A stretch of DNA of 6,761 bases from Campylobacter sp. GTDB taxonomy: Bacteria; Campylobacterota; Campylobacteria; Campylobacterales; Campylobacteraceae. A program made the translations under genes and the position numbers. The DNA lies in NCBI GenBank assembly GCA_021203945.1, contig JAJQAF010000016.1, positions 1-6,761 of the forward strand, given 5' to 3'. The notes under the pieces were generated by a model, which worked only from the letters and a program-made list of their open reading frames with translations, was not told the DNA's origin and did not search any database. Shown in pieces: positions 6,379 through 6,761 of this stretch (within the stretch, counting starts at the first letter, position 1; every line of letters begins with the position of its first letter).

Positions 6379-6761
6379 TTTCACTCTCTCGCGTTACGAA
6401 TTTTGCTTTGAAAGGCAATTTATGCATAGCAAGCGTAAGAGCCTCACGTGCGAGTTCTTCGCTAACACCCGCCATTTCAAATATTATGCGACCGGGCTTG
6501 ATATTCATAACCCACTCTTCAACACCCGCCTTACCTTTACCCATACGAGTTTGAAGCGGTTTTTTTGTTAGCGGTTTATCCGGGAAAACTCTAATCCAAA
6601 TTTTAGCTTGTCTCTTTACATGGCGCGTAAGGGCTTGACGAGCGGCTTCGACTTGACGCGAATTTACCCTACCCGCCTCAACGGAGTTTAGTGCATACTC
6701 CACTGTGGAGAGCGATGCTCCGGGAGTTGCATAACCGCGGTTGCGACCTTTCATTTGCTTA
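6365..6761 (-). CDS. rplP: 50S ribosomal protein L16, 5' end outside window
   Basis: L16 is a large-subunit protein near the A-site tRNA elbow, needed for a late assembly step. The frame runs in from the right edge without an upstream stop: two codons (Lys, Gln) precede the Met at 6754, matching the family pattern [10 protein letters not shown]. That Met is therefore internal (about residue 13 of about 141) and some ten residues are missing. Both family signatures are visible: [17 protein letters not shown] and [12 protein letters not shown]. The C-terminus ESENEIY is typical. The segment just after RNRGYA ([16 protein letters not shown]) departs from the pattern I expect, notably a Val where a conserved Gly normally sits. 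The end overlaps rpmC by 14 bases. Confidence 0.95.
   Translation of the reverse strand, partial: KQMKGRNRGYATPGASLSTVEYALNSVEAGRVNSRQVEAARQALTRHVKRQAKIWIRVFPDKPLTKKPLQTRMGKGKAGVEEWVMNIKPGRIIFEMAGVSEELAREALTLAMHKLPFKAKFVTRESENEIY

Noticed and set aside
6176..6571. Plus-strand open frame of 131 codons antisense to rpmC and rplP
   Set aside because: It is long only because it complements lysine-rich codons; both minus-strand genes under it are unmistakable ribosomal proteins.

Overview
The window is a slice of the large S10-spc-type ribosomal protein cluster of a Campylobacter-like epsilonproteobacterium. Every gene lies on the minus strand, so the operon reads from the right edge to the left edge. 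The assignment rests on the AT-rich coding sequence, the characteristic L29, L16, SecY and S14 protein sequences, and the presence of map directly after secY. It is recalled from family knowledge and was not searched; genus Campylobacter is likely, the species is not determined.

In transcription order the genes are rplP (L16, 5' end outside the window), rpmC (L29), rpsQ (S17), rplN (L14), rplX (L24), rplE (L5), rpsN (zinc-type S14), rpsH (S8), rplF (L6), rplR (L18), rpsE (S5), rplO (L15), secY (translocon channel), map (methionine aminopeptidase) and a partial small gene of unknown function running off the left edge. Junctions are very tight, with one-base TAATG overlaps at rpsQ/rplN, rplN/rplX and rplO/secY, and gaps of 0-15 bases elsewhere. 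The single exception is a 105-base gap between rpsH and rplF that contains a perfect 11-bp inverted repeat. I see no clear promoter or intrinsic terminator anywhere, which fits one long transcript.

The genes act together: ribosomal proteins of both subunits, the SecYEG pore that receives nascent membrane and exported proteins, and the enzyme that trims the initiator methionine from new chains.

The one real anomaly is map. Its reading frame stops at an in-frame TAG after 194 codons, yet the same frame continues intact for the rest of a normal-length MetAP (251 codons). The stop removes two of the five metal ligands, and two further odd residues lie within ten codons of it. This is either a sequencing error cluster or a real inactivating mutation in a normally essential gene. 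I found no novel system: this is otherwise ordinary core-genome sequence.
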